A stretch of 64,000 nt of DNA from Arenibacter troitsensis (lineage in GTDB: Bacteria; Bacteroidota; Bacteroidia; Flavobacteriales; Flavobacteriaceae), in assembly GCF_900177645.1 (NCBI RefSeq), contig NZ_FXAO01000001.1, positions 496,001-560,000 on the forward strand, given 5' to 3'. The notes beneath the pieces are model-generated. The model was not told the origin of the DNA and did not search any database. It saw only the letters and a list, made by a program, of their open reading frames with translations. A program made the translations under genes and the position numbers. This document shows positions 44,474 through 53,891 of this stretch, in pieces (within the stretch, counting starts at the first letter, position 1; every line of letters begins with the position of its first letter).

Positions 44474-46783
44474 TTAGTACAGTAATTTCATTTCTAAATT
44501 CTCTTCAACACGGATTTCCCCTGAATTGCTTATCTCATTGTCCGAATGGGTATTGTTTTTCGCTCCCCAAAGTAAGGCTACCAGTTTTACCGGATTGTTT
44601 TTAAAGGTGTTTTTGGAAATATCGATATTTACAATGCCATGGGAGTTGATCAGAATACCGTTTTTTTCTTGAGCGCCACAATTGGTAAAGGTGCTGTTGG
44701 TGACCAACAGATTCCCACCAATGGTTGATTCGTCATAACCACCGCGATAGTAATCTATGACATTGCTTTTTACGTTATTGAACCTGCAATTGTTTATTGT
44801 TAGATATTCAGTGTTATAATCTCCTAGATCATTAGTTTCTTCAGATAGTTCCAAACCATTTTCGCAATTTGATATTGAAGTATTTTCAAAGGTGATACGT
44901 TCTGCAAAGGACTCCTTATAGACCTTTAAGACATAATTAAAATCACTGATATCACAATCGGCAACCGTTAAACCAAAATGTGTAAACATATTTTCTTTTA
45001 AACTGGCGAATGCATATTGGTAATTATTTCCTTTTAGGGTTACATTTTTTAGGTTTAAAAATCCTTTAGGTTGAAGTTGGAATAGTGGTGAATTTTCTGC
45101 TCCTGAATAATTTAGGACAACTTTTGACTTATCCAAAGATTGAATGGTAAGCTTTTTATTGATTATCAAGGATTTATCGATTTCATAATTTCCTTCTGCC
45201 AGCAAAATAATATCCCCATTATCCGCTTCATTGATTTTTGATTGTAGATTTTCTGTTTTGGCTACAGCTACAGTTGTAGGTACAGGAGCTTCAGTTTCAA
45301 TTGAATACCAGCTTGGGCCATATTTGGACCGGTCCAAAATTTTTGGGTCTTTAAAATCCGTAGAGGCGAAGGCTCCAATGGAGTTGTTTTTAGCTCTGGA
45401 ATTGTCGACCAAATCTTTGGATATTTTTTCAAATTCGAACCCGTGGTAAGGTTCAATAGCAATTTTGGAAGAAGGGATAGCAATATTTTCTGTAATTTCT
45501 TTAACCTCAAAACTAACGGCCTCCAATCCATCATAAGCCTTAAAATTCACACCTTGATTATTGATGGCGTTGCTTTTAAAGGTAACACCATCGGCCTTAT
45601 CGTGTTCCACAATCGGTGACGTATCACCTTTTTCATTATAAATTACATTGTTTGCTATAATGGTCCTTATGGGTCTGGCAGAGCGAATCTCAGAGGAAGG
45701 CAGAACATCTTCCTGACTTAAATTTTGACCAACTCCGAATTGCCAGGGGGAATCGCAATTGATGTAGGTATTATAAGCGACCACTACATCTGTTACCTGA
45801 TTGTATCTATTTTGGGGGGATTTTGGTATTCCGTTCATCACGGCTAAGGCACTTCTAAAATTCTTTCCTTTTATATTATAGAAGTAATTGTTGGTCACCC
45901 AATGCCCTGTATTGATAATTCTGATACCTCCAATGTTTTCGTTTTTGCCGTCACCAATGAAGTAATTGCCGTCAATAGTGCAGTAATTGCCATGTCTTGT
46001 TACCAAAGAACCTTCGCTTTTATAAAAGACATTATTTCTGAACTCATTGAAGTTGGTTTTGCTGGAAATAATTTCAACTTCACCGTTGCACTCTTCAAAT
46101 AAGTTATTGGCAACCGTTGTATAACTTGGGGACATAGAAGAAAAACTGTTGCCAATTTGAATGGTCTCGCCACTGGCGCCTCCCTTAGGGGGTCTTGGCC
46201 CAAAATGGTTATTAATTATTTTATGGTAATTATTTATGCTCTCATTGCCTTCCAAGTCTACCCTAATCGTTGGTCCACGATTTGTTTTTCCGGCAATATA
46301 ACTGTTGCTCAGGGTATTGTGTCTTCCCCAAAATTGAACCCAAAGATCCGTGTCATCGCGATGCATTTTATTAAAATCCTCAATAACGCAATTGGTAACG
46401 GTGCAGTGATTGCCTATTGTATTTTCGTCCACCCTAAATTCCAATACTGCTTCGCTCGGGGAATGACCATTTCTAAAGTGCAGACCATCGACCACTAAGT
46501 ACTTCCCTCCAAATTTTAAATCGGATAGCCCTTCAATAAAAACTTTTCCAGGTGTTTCAGCTTTAATTGTAATTGGCTTGTCTTCTGTGCCTTCACCTAT
46601 AAATTTAATTTGGACATCCTTCCATATACCATTGGCCATCACAATGTTATCACCAGCTTGTACATTTTTTATGGCTTCTTCCAATTCTTCAGGAGTGCCT
46701 ACGGTTTTGGTATTAAGATTGGTCTTTTCCCCACAAGCGCCGATAATAAACAAAAAGCAAAATAATGTTACTAGTCTTGTCAT
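44474..46783 (-). CDS. Alginate lyase, polysaccharide lyase family 6, lipoprotein
   Basis: The 769-residue lipoprotein (lipobox IGAC, Cys17) is built of two parallel beta-helix domains, about 25-440 and 490-760, as in AlyGC. The Brønsted pair is visible: Lys242 in EIISSKTNF and Arg263 in VTRHGNYC, 21 residues apart as in AlyGC. NGEVEIISSK and the nearby N and E residues supply the calcium site. PL6 enzymes cut alginate endolytically or exolytically, often preferring MG or G blocks. The gene is divergent from the TIM-barrel gene and shares control site D with it. Confidence 0.93.
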   Translation of the reverse strand: MTRLVTLFCFLFIIGACGEKTNLNTKTVGTPEELEEAIKNVQAGDNIVMANGIWKDVQIKFIGEGTEDKPITIKAETPGKVFIEGLSDLKFGGKYLVVDGLHFRNGHSPSEAVLEFRVDENTIGNHCTVTNCVIEDFNKMHRDDTDLWVQFWGRHNTLSNSYIAGKTNRGPTIRVDLEGNESINNYHKIINNHFGPRPPKGGASGETIQIGNSFSSMSPSYTTVANNLFEECNGEVEIISSKTNFNEFRNNVFYKSEGSLVTRHGNYCTIDGNYFIGDGKNENIGGIRIINTGHWVTNNYFYNIKGKNFRSALAVMNGIPKSPQNRYNQVTDVVVAYNTYINCDSPWQFGVGQNLSQEDVLPSSEIRSARPIRTIIANNVIYNEKGDTSPIVEHDKADGVTFKSNAINNQGVNFKAYDGLEAVSFEVKEITENIAIPSSKIAIEPYHGFEFEKISKDLVDNSRAKNNSIGAFASTDFKDPKILDRSKYGPSWYSIETEAPVPTTVAVAKTENLQSKINEADNGDIILLAEGNYEIDKSLIINKKLTIQSLDKSKVVLNYSGAENSPLFQLQPKGFLNLKNVTLKGNNYQYAFASLKENMFTHFGLTVADCDISDFNYVLKVYKESFAERITFENTSISNCENGLELSEETNDLGDYNTEYLTINNCRFNNVKSNVIDYYRGGYDESTIGGNLLVTNSTFTNCGAQEKNGILINSHGIVNIDISKNTFKNNPVKLVALLWGAKNNTHSDNEISNSGEIRVEENLEMKLLY

Positions 46784-46819
46784 AATTAATGAATTTTATG
46801 TAGCACTTATAATTATTAA

Positions 46820-46872
46820 TTGGTTAACCAGATTGGTTAACCAAAAATACGTATATTTGTTGGACTAGCAAA
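46820..46872. promoter_or_regulatory. Operator/promoter site D, divergent control of PL6 and the TIM-barrel gene
   Basis: TTGGTTAACCAG (46820-46831) and TTGGTTAACCAA (46833-46844) are 13 bp apart. For PL6 the minus strand has TATTTTTG (46842-46849) and TTTG (46869-46872) with a 19-bp gap. For the other direction the plus strand has TATATTTG (46852-46859) with a TTG at 46833-46835, 16 bp away. The two -7 boxes meet head to head at TACGTA, so one repressor complex could close both promoters. Confidence 0.8.
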
Positions 46873-46918
46873 TTTTTAACATAAAAATTGTATAATAATC
46901 TATAAAGCAACCTATAAA

Positions 46919-47884
46919 ATGAAGAAAAGGACAATTTATGAAAGAAGAGATTTTGTTAAACTTGCCGCAATGGCTGGTGCTGCCTTACCATTGATGGGAT
47001 TTGATGAATCCATTTTTAATCCTATTTCCAAATCTAGCGGGAATCTGGAAGTGCATTTATTTTCCAAACATCTTCAGTTCCTTAACTATAAGGATATGTC
47101 CGAGGCGGCGGCGGAAATGGGTTTTGACGGATTGGATTTGACGGTAAGGCCAGAGGGGCACGTATTACCAGATCGCGTATCCGAGGATTTGCCTAAGGCG
47201 GTCGAGGCCATGAAAAAATATGGTCTAAACCCTAGACTGATGACCACCAATGTAATTGATGTTGAAAATAAGGAGCACAGATCCGTGTTGGAGACGGCCA
47301 GCAAAAGTGGTTTTACCCATTATCGTACGGCTTGGCTAAGCTATCCCGAGAATAGGGAGATTGCTGAAAGTCAGGCTATCTATGGCCAACAATTGAAAAA
47401 ATTGGAAGTTCTAAACAAACAGTTGAGCCTTATTGGCTGTTATCAAAATCATGCGGGTAATCATGTTGGGGCGCCCATTTGGGATTTGCCACCTATTCTT
47501 CAGGCCACTAAAAATGTAAATATTGGTTGCCAATATGATATAAGACATGCCGTGGTGGAAGGAGGCAGTTGTTGGGAACTCGGGTTGCGACTTATTAGAC
47601 CTTTTATCAAATCAATAGTCATTAAAGATTTTAAATGGGGAACCGTTAAAGGACAATGGAAGCCTATCAATACGCCGCTAGGGGAAGGGATGGTCGATTT
47701 TGACCGCTACTTTTCCTTACTTAAAAAATACCATATCAACGTGCCGGTATCCCTACACCTGGAGTATGGATTGGGCGGTGCGGAACACGGAGCGAAAGAG
47801 ATCACCATAGACAAAAAAGAAGTCTTTGCTCAAATGAAAAAAGATTTAACCTTCCTTCAGGAAGCTTGGCAAAGAGCTGAATAA
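46919..47884 (+). CDS. Tat-exported TIM-barrel sugar isomerase/epimerase-like protein
   Basis: The 321-residue protein begins with a twin-arginine signal (ERRDFVKLAAMAGAALPLMGF), so it is exported folded, possibly with its metal bound. The rest is a xylose-isomerase-like TIM barrel with likely metal ligands in NHAGNHVG, YDIRHAVVEGG and HLEYGLGG. The reaction is probably an isomerisation or epimerisation of a free sugar or sugar acid. It shares site D with the PL6 lyase, which suggests co-regulation with alginate use, and it precedes the RraA-like gene by 24 bases. Confidence 0.82.
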   Translation: MKKRTIYERRDFVKLAAMAGAALPLMGFDESIFNPISKSSGNLEVHLFSKHLQFLNYKDMSEAAAEMGFDGLDLTVRPEGHVLPDRVSEDLPKAVEAMKKYGLNPRLMTTNVIDVENKEHRSVLETASKSGFTHYRTAWLSYPENREIAESQAIYGQQLKKLEVLNKQLSLIGCYQNHAGNHVGAPIWDLPPILQATKNVNIGCQYDIRHAVVEGGSCWELGLRLIRPFIKSIVIKDFKWGTVKGQWKPINTPLGEGMVDFDRYFSLLKKYHINVPVSLHLEYGLGGAEHGAKEITIDKKEVFAQMKKDLTFLQEAWQRAE

Positions 47885-47908
47885 ATTGGAAAACCCAAGC
47901 ATAACAAA

Positions 47909-48622
47909 ATGGACCACACAACAAATTCCGCAAAAGAGAAATTAAGAAAAGTCAGTACCGCCACCATTGCTACCTGTCTTTTTAAGAAAGGATTGAAAAA
48001 ACAATTTATTCAAGACGTAAAACCCTTAAAGCAGGGTAAGCCTACTATGGTAGGGGAGGCCTATACTCTGAGATATATACCGGCCCGTGAAGATTTAAAT
48101 ACCATTGAAGTGTTTAAAGATCCTAAACATTTGCAGAGGGTAGCGGTTGAAGAGTGTCCAATGGGCGCGGTTTTGGTTATTGACAGTAGAAAGGATGCCC
48201 GTGCCGCTTCAGCGGGATCCATATTGGTTACGCGATTAATGGTAAGAGGGGTGTCGGGAATTGTAACAGACGGGGGATTCCGTGATTCTGCCGAAATAGC
48301 CGAGTTGAATATTCCCTCCTATCACAATAGACCGTCGGCACCTACCAATCTTACTTTGCACCAGGCCATTGCCATTAACGAACCCATTGGATGCGGCGAT
48401 GTAGCTGTTTTTCCAGGGGATATTTTGGTTGGGGACGATGATGGGGTTATGGTAATCCCTGCCGGTATTGCCGATGAGGTGGCCGACGAATGTTTGCAAA
48501 TGACCTTATTCGAGGAATTTGTGATGGAAAATGTGCAAAATGGGCGATCAATTATTGGATTGTACCCTTTGGTGGACAATAAAATTGCTAATGAGTTTGA
48601 GACGTGGAAAGCCAAAAAGTAA
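47909..48622 (+). CDS. RraA-family protein, possible class II pyruvate aldolase
   Basis: The 237-residue protein is of the RraA/HMG-aldolase fold. It keeps TDGGFRDSAEIAEL, where the Arg-Asp pair is part of the G-X20-R-D signature of 4-hydroxy-4-methyl-2-oxoglutarate/oxaloacetate aldolases, and GDDDGVMVIPAG, the family's end block. E. coli RraA instead inhibits RNase E. Beside a sugar epimerase-like gene and under an alginate operator, an aldolase or decarboxylase acting on a keto acid seems more likely than RNase control. Confidence 0.78.
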   Translation: MDHTTNSAKEKLRKVSTATIATCLFKKGLKKQFIQDVKPLKQGKPTMVGEAYTLRYIPAREDLNTIEVFKDPKHLQRVAVEECPMGAVLVIDSRKDARAASAGSILVTRLMVRGVSGIVTDGGFRDSAEIAELNIPSYHNRPSAPTNLTLHQAIAINEPIGCGDVAVFPGDILVGDDDGVMVIPAGIADEVADECLQMTLFEEFVMENVQNGRSIIGLYPLVDNKIANEFETWKAKK

Positions 48623-49055
48623 AGACTATTGGGCTAGACAATATATCCTAAATTGGCTACCGTATTTATGATGTTACAAATTCCAGAAAATTAAAATTAT
48701 TGGATTATTTGTTCAAGAACAATAGATTATATTGGTTTTCAGGAGAAGCTGAACGTCCCAGTACATTGTACATAAGGCGTTGGACTTTTTTGTTGCCATC
48801 CTTTTGGACCTGTGTTTGATTTTGCCATAAGCTATTTAGGAATCTTCCTTCAATGTGTTGGAGGATTTTGAATGGTTATTTCATTTTTAAATGATGCCTA
48901 TATTTTATAATTTAGGAAGTTTACGAAGCAGAATATTTTTATAGGCTATTGTCCGTTGAAATATTCTGGTTCTTAAGCGATAAAGTTTTGGGAAGCGATT
49001 TTGGCAAACCAACATTTAATTCATGACAGCATTAATCAAATCCAAACCCATACAT
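48623..49055. other. Intergenic region, 433 bp
   Basis: No gene is recognised. TTGGCAAACCAA at 49001-49012 differs at one base from the first element of site B, but it is single and has no TAnnTTTG box attached. It lies 43 bases before the ATG of the next gene. Confidence 0.45.
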
Positions 49056-50084
49056 ATGAAAAAATCACTGGTTGCTACCATATCAATTTTAATCTTCTTT
49101 ATCACTTTAAATAGCATTTCACAGACCCTGCCAAAAGGCGTCAAAGTTTCGCAGATATATTCCGATGAAAATTACAACGCCTTTACTTCCCTAATCAAGT
49201 TTAAAGGTGATTTTTATTGTGCATTCCGATCAGGGGAAAATCATGTGTACGGAAAGGATGGAATAATAAAAATTATTACCTCTAAAGATGGCATGGTTTG
49301 GAAAGAAGTTGATCAAATTGCCCTCAGCGGATTTGATTTAAGGGATCCCAAATTATCGGTTACTCCAGAGGGGCTCATAATGGCCACTATGGGAGGGTCC
49401 ATTTATGAAGGCAAGACTCTGTTGGGAGGAATACCCCATGTAGCATTCTCCAATCCTATAGGTACCAGGTTTTCAACGCCACAACCCATTAAATATGATG
49501 CCGGCATAAAATCGAAGTTCGACTGGCTCTGGAGCCTAACTTGGCATGAGGGTACGGGATATGGAGGCATGTATTCCAGAAAGGAAAATGAGGCAGGTGA
49601 CAATGAGACGACCATAAAATTGGTTAAAACTACCAACGGGGTGGATTATGAAATGGTTGCGGATCTGGGAATTGAAGGAAATCCCAATGAATCCACAATC
49701 CGCTTTTTACCCAATGGCGATATGTTAATGCTAATAAGACGTGAAAAGGGCAACAAAAAGGCCTATTTGGGGAAAAGTAGTCCTCCTTATACCGACTGGA
49801 ACTTTACCGAGTCGCCATATTTTATTGGAGGTCCCGACTTTGTAGCGATAGACGAGGGTATATTTATTGGTGGGGGAAGGATTAATAGGGAGTATACCGG
49901 ACTGGTTTCCTTTGATAAAAATGGAGATTTTAAGGAGGTGTTGAAATTGCCATCGAATTCCGATAGCAGTTATCCCGGTTTTGTTTTCGAAAATGATACC
50001 CTTTATATGAGCTACTATTCTTCTCACGAGACCGAAAAAACCTCTATTTATTTTGCAGAAATACCCTTGGTTGAACTTAAATGA
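49056..50084 (+). CDS. Secreted sialidase-fold (BNR-type beta-propeller) protein
   Basis: The 342-residue protein has a signal peptide (MKKSLVATISILIFFITLNS) and a six-bladed propeller of the sialidase superfamily. One clear Asp-box-like segment is SKDGMVWKE, and FYCAFRSGENH carries a candidate catalytic-site Arg; the DLRDPKLSVTPEG block also fits. The Tyr/Glu pair of true sialidases is not evident. The start is ATG 49056; an upstream in-frame ATG at 49023 adds 11 residues before the signal. It is the first of three genes aimed at a sulfated or acidic glycan. Confidence 0.75.
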   Translation: MKKSLVATISILIFFITLNSISQTLPKGVKVSQIYSDENYNAFTSLIKFKGDFYCAFRSGENHVYGKDGIIKIITSKDGMVWKEVDQIALSGFDLRDPKLSVTPEGLIMATMGGSIYEGKTLLGGIPHVAFSNPIGTRFSTPQPIKYDAGIKSKFDWLWSLTWHEGTGYGGMYSRKENEAGDNETTIKLVKTTNGVDYEMVADLGIEGNPNESTIRFLPNGDMLMLIRREKGNKKAYLGKSSPPYTDWNFTESPYFIGGPDFVAIDEGIFIGGGRINREYTGLVSFDKNGDFKEVLKLPSNSDSSYPGFVFENDTLYMSYYSSHETEKTSIYFAEIPLVELK

Positions 50085-50120
50085 TTACTATAACATAAGT
50101 TTACCTTCTATAATCCAATA

Positions 50121-51272
50121 ATGAATATAAAAATTCTTCCAAGTACCATACTGATCTGGGTGTTGTTGGGAATTGCCTTCTCTTGTAAAACCCATAAGGC
50201 AAACAACAAAATATCGGACTCCAAAGGGCCTGAGACCGTTTTGAGTCTAAGGCCTTCGGCGGATAACCCCCGCAACAGTGAGGGCGATTTCATTAGCTTA
50301 AAAAATGGAAATCTGCTATTTGTATACACCCATTATACCCAGGGTACTGGGTCCGACCATGACCCTGCACATCTGGCAAGTAGATTTTCAGAGGATAATG
50401 GAAATACATGGAGTGCGCAGGATGAGGTGGTGTTGCCCAATGAAGGCGGAATGAACGTAATGTCGGTTTCCTTACTGCGACTTCAAAATGGTGCTATAGC
50501 CTTATTTTACCTAAGGAAAAATAGTACGTTGGATTGTATTCCCATGATGCGGATATCTACGGATGAAGCAAAGAGCTGGAGCTCACCGATTCCATGTATC
50601 ACAGACAAGGAAGGATATTTTGTTCTGAATAATGATAGGGTTATTCAGCTAGAGGATGGGCGTTTGATGTTTGCAGTGGCGGAACACCCCACTACGGAAA
50701 AGGGTTTCAGTGCACGGGGCAATTTATTTTCTTATTACTCCGATGATAATGGTGAAACTTGGACTTCTAGCGAAATGGTACCTAATAATACCGAAATTAT
50801 CACCCAGGAACCAGGTCTTATAGAATTGAATGATGGCCGTATAATGATGTACATTAGGGCGAGCGGTGGCGTTCAGCAGCTGTCTTTTTCAAAAGATCGT
50901 GGTGCAAGCTGGAGTCACATAGAGCCCAGTTCCATTTATTCCCCGCTTTCGCCAGCTACTATAGAGAAGGTACCTGGAACCAAGAACTGGGTCATGGTGT
51001 GGAATAACAACGATGGCTCCGATATAACTATTAAAGGTAAAAGAACCCCTTTAACCATAGCCATATCAAAGGACGAGGGAAAAACATGGGCAAACATTAA
51101 AAATATAGCAACGGACCCTGAAGGCTGGTATTGTTATACCGCCTTGTATTTTACAGATCCGAGTAATCTTATTTTAGGGCACTGCGCTGGTAACAGCGTC
51201 CATGGAGCAGGGCTGGCGGTAACCGATTTGACTACCTTGAATTGGGAATGGATAGTTAAACCTCAGAAATAG
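50121..51272 (+). CDS. Sialidase-family (exo-glycosidase-like) lipoprotein
   Basis: The 383-residue lipoprotein (lipobox IAFSC, Cys22) has five Asp boxes: SEDNGNTWS, STDEAKSWS, SDDNGETWT, SKDRGASWS and SKDEGKTWA. These define the sialidase propeller. It belongs to the exo-alpha-sialidase-like group common in marine Bacteroidota, whose substrate is often not sialic acid. The gap to the previous gene is 36 bases, so the two propellers are probably cotranscribed. Confidence 0.82.
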   Translation: MNIKILPSTILIWVLLGIAFSCKTHKANNKISDSKGPETVLSLRPSADNPRNSEGDFISLKNGNLLFVYTHYTQGTGSDHDPAHLASRFSEDNGNTWSAQDEVVLPNEGGMNVMSVSLLRLQNGAIALFYLRKNSTLDCIPMMRISTDEAKSWSSPIPCITDKEGYFVLNNDRVIQLEDGRLMFAVAEHPTTEKGFSARGNLFSYYSDDNGETWTSSEMVPNNTEIITQEPGLIELNDGRIMMYIRASGGVQQLSFSKDRGASWSHIEPSSIYSPLSPATIEKVPGTKNWVMVWNNNDGSDITIKGKRTPLTIAISKDEGKTWANIKNIATDPEGWYCYTALYFTDPSNLILGHCAGNSVHGAGLAVTDLTTLNWEWIVKPQK

Positions 51273-51388
51273 GAAAAGCATTTATTGCCTTTAAATAGGC
51301 ATTTAACGTAGATTTATTGGAGATTAGGTAATTTGTAATCCAATTTAGTTTGTTAAAATAACAATCAACAAAACCTGAAACTATAGTT

Positions 51389-53149
51389 ATGAACCTAAAG
51401 TATTTGCATTGTATTTTTTTCTTAATGATTTTGGGCTTTACAACAAATGGATATGCCCAGAAGAATCAACCACCCAATGTAATTTTGATCATTACGGATG
51501 ATCAGGGCTATGGGGATTTGGGGTTTACTGGGAATCCCCATGTAAAAACACCGGTCATTGATGCTTTGGCAAGAGAAAGTGTAAGGTTCAATAATTTTTA
51601 CGTGTCTCCCGTATGTGCACCCACGAGATCCAGTTTAATGACAGGGCGTTATTCTTTGCGAACAGGAATGAGGGATACTTACAACGGAGGTGCCATCATG
51701 GCTTCCAATGAGGTTACCATAGCCGAGATGTTGAAGCAGGCCAATTATAGTACCGGGGCTTTTGGTAAATGGCATTTGGGGGATAATTATCCAAGTAGAC
51801 CCAGTGACCAGGGTTTTGACGAGTCAGTAATCCATCTATCCGGAGGTATGGGGCAAGTAGGGGATATCACTACATATTTCAAGGGAGATCGAAGCTATTT
51901 TGACCCAGTACTTTGGCACAATAATGAGCAGGAATCTTTTGAAGGGTATTGCTCTGATATTTTTACCGACCAGGCCATCAATTTTATTGATAAAAATAAG
52001 GAATCGCCCTTTTTCTGCTATTTGGCTTTTAACGCGCCGCATACACCTTTACAGGTGCCGGATTCCTATTATCAAAAGTACAAGGACATAGACCCTTCTG
52101 CCGGGTTTGGCAAGGACGGCAAGCCATTTTCAAAAATGAGCGAAAAGGACAAGGAGGATGCCAGGAAGGTATACGCCATGGTAAACAATATTGATGATAA
52201 TCTAGGGAAACTCTTTAAAAAATTAGAGGACTTGAAGCTCACTGATAATACGCTTGTAATTTTTATGACAGACAATGGTCCCCAACAGACCAGATATGTG
52301 GGGGGTATGAGGGGTCTTAAAGGAGATGTTTTTAATGGGGGTGTACGGGTGCCGTTTTATTTGAAATATCCAGCACTTTATAAGGGTAATAAAGATGTGG
52401 AAACCATGTCGGCACATTTGGATGTACTGCCTACGCTATCGGAAATATGTGAAGTGGAAATGCCTAAAGACAGGATAATAGATGGTAAAAGCTTGGTTCC
52501 TTTAATAGAGGGTCGGCGAGTGGAATGGGCAGATCGCTCCTTGTTCTTTTATTGGTCCCGTCGTTACCCGGAGCTGTACAATAATATGGCTATACAAAAA
52601 GCTGGGTATAAACTGGTAGGAAAAACGGATTATGATGCCGCTATAGAGGATTTTGAATTGTTTTATCTAAAAAAGGATCCATACGAACAACGCAACCTTG
52701 TGGACGAAAACAAGGCATTGGCCATGGACCTTAAAAGGGAAATGGACAACATATACAATGAGTTGATCCTCTCGGAAAATTTGGTGCATCCTCCAAGAAT
52801 CATGGTAGGTACGCCAAACGAAAACCCGGTAATACTTAATAGGAACGATGCTGGCGGAGAACGCGGAATTTGGAATCAGGAAGAAATTTATGGTCACTGG
52901 GATGTAAGTGTGGTAGAGGGTTATTACGACATCAACTTCAAATTTGTTGAACCGGTCAAGGCATTTGGAAAAATGGTTTTGGAAGCCAATACCTTGGTAA
53001 GACAAATGGAAAATAAAAAAGCGAATACAGATATTATTCAAATGAAGCGGGTGTATTTCCCCAAAATGACGGGCCTACTAATTCCCTTTTATGCTGTGGA
53101 TAATAAAAATATCTTCCCGTTTTGGATGGAAATGAAAAAAGTGGATTAG
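51389..53149 (+). CDS. Family S1 sulfatase, secreted
   Basis: The 586-residue enzyme has a signal peptide ending GYAQ, the formylglycine motif CAPTR at residues 76-80, and metal ligands Asp37/Asp38 in IITDDQGYGDLGF. GKWHLGDNYPSRPSDQGFD and FMTDNGPQ complete the arylsulfatase-type active site. It has a C-terminal beta-rich extension of about 130 residues (NEDPV-type segment near 440 to the end) beyond the usual domain. It follows the two propeller genes, and the three may degrade one sulfated polysaccharide. Confidence 0.9.
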   Translation: MNLKYLHCIFFLMILGFTTNGYAQKNQPPNVILIITDDQGYGDLGFTGNPHVKTPVIDALARESVRFNNFYVSPVCAPTRSSLMTGRYSLRTGMRDTYNGGAIMASNEVTIAEMLKQANYSTGAFGKWHLGDNYPSRPSDQGFDESVIHLSGGMGQVGDITTYFKGDRSYFDPVLWHNNEQESFEGYCSDIFTDQAINFIDKNKESPFFCYLAFNAPHTPLQVPDSYYQKYKDIDPSAGFGKDGKPFSKMSEKDKEDARKVYAMVNNIDDNLGKLFKKLEDLKLTDNTLVIFMTDNGPQQTRYVGGMRGLKGDVFNGGVRVPFYLKYPALYKGNKDVETMSAHLDVLPTLSEICEVEMPKDRIIDGKSLVPLIEGRRVEWADRSLFFYWSRRYPELYNNMAIQKAGYKLVGKTDYDAAIEDFELFYLKKDPYEQRNLVDENKALAMDLKREMDNIYNELILSENLVHPPRIMVGTPNENPVILNRNDAGGERGIWNQEEIYGHWDVSVVEGYYDINFKFVEPVKAFGKMVLEANTLVRQMENKKANTDIIQMKRVYFPKMTGLLIPFYAVDNKNIFPFWMEMKKVD

Positions 53150-53282
53150 GCTAAAAGTAATTTATTAGTCACTCATTTTCAGTAAAATGGATAAGATTTT
53201 TGGGCTCTATATTTTTCTAAAGCGGGACATTAAATAATTGTTGCACGATTCCTTTATTGGCGTACATTCGCGCAAAATATTT

Positions 53283-53891
53283 ATGTCCATGGAAAGTAGG
53301 GTAAAAGCAGTTGAAGCGTTATTCGCCGTTTTGGATGGGGAGATAGCTACTTTTCAATCCGAATCGGGTCTGGGCTGTAAAGTAGGTTGCGGTAAATGTT
53401 GCACCCATCCGGATATAGATGCTTCCCCCTTGGAATTTCTGCCCTGGGCTTTTCAACTCTTTTTGAATGGGAAGGCAGAAACTACCTTGGAAGAGTTGAG
53501 GGCAAGTAGCAGTAGTCTGTGCTATTTGTACAGGCCTCTTTCTGTCCTGGATAGCCATAGCGGTAGTTGTGGCGACTATAAGTATCGTGGATTAATATGC
53601 CGATTGTTTGGATATGGTGCAAGTAGGGACAAGTTGGGGCAACTGCGTTTGGCCACTTGTAAGATTATAAAAGAGAATCAGGCCGAACGTTATGAAAATG
53701 TCCAAATAGCCATGAAGAACGGACTTTACGTGCCCATTTTTACTGATTACTACATGAATCTAAATCAAATAGATTTTAGGATGGGCAATAGTATTCTTCC
53801 TATCAATAAAGCCATGAAGGCCGCCATAGAGGAAGTGCTGCAGTACTATGCCTACCGTCCCTTTCCAGAAGGGCATAAGGTTATTGCATAA
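53283..53891 (+). CDS. YkgJ-type cysteine-cluster protein
   Basis: The 202-residue cytoplasmic protein has the Cys motif CKVGCGKCC followed by further Cys at CGDY, ICRLFGYG and TCKI, the layout of the YkgJ/UPF0153 zinc or iron-chelating family. The function is not known. The start is ATG 53283 (MSMES); the frame extends 15 codons upstream to a TTG without support. It is unrelated to its neighbours. Confidence 0.72.
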   Translation: MSMESRVKAVEALFAVLDGEIATFQSESGLGCKVGCGKCCTHPDIDASPLEFLPWAFQLFLNGKAETTLEELRASSSSLCYLYRPLSVLDSHSGSCGDYKYRGLICRLFGYGASRDKLGQLRLATCKIIKENQAERYENVQIAMKNGLYVPIFTDYYMNLNQIDFRMGNSILPINKAMKAAIEEVLQYYAYRPFPEGHKVIA

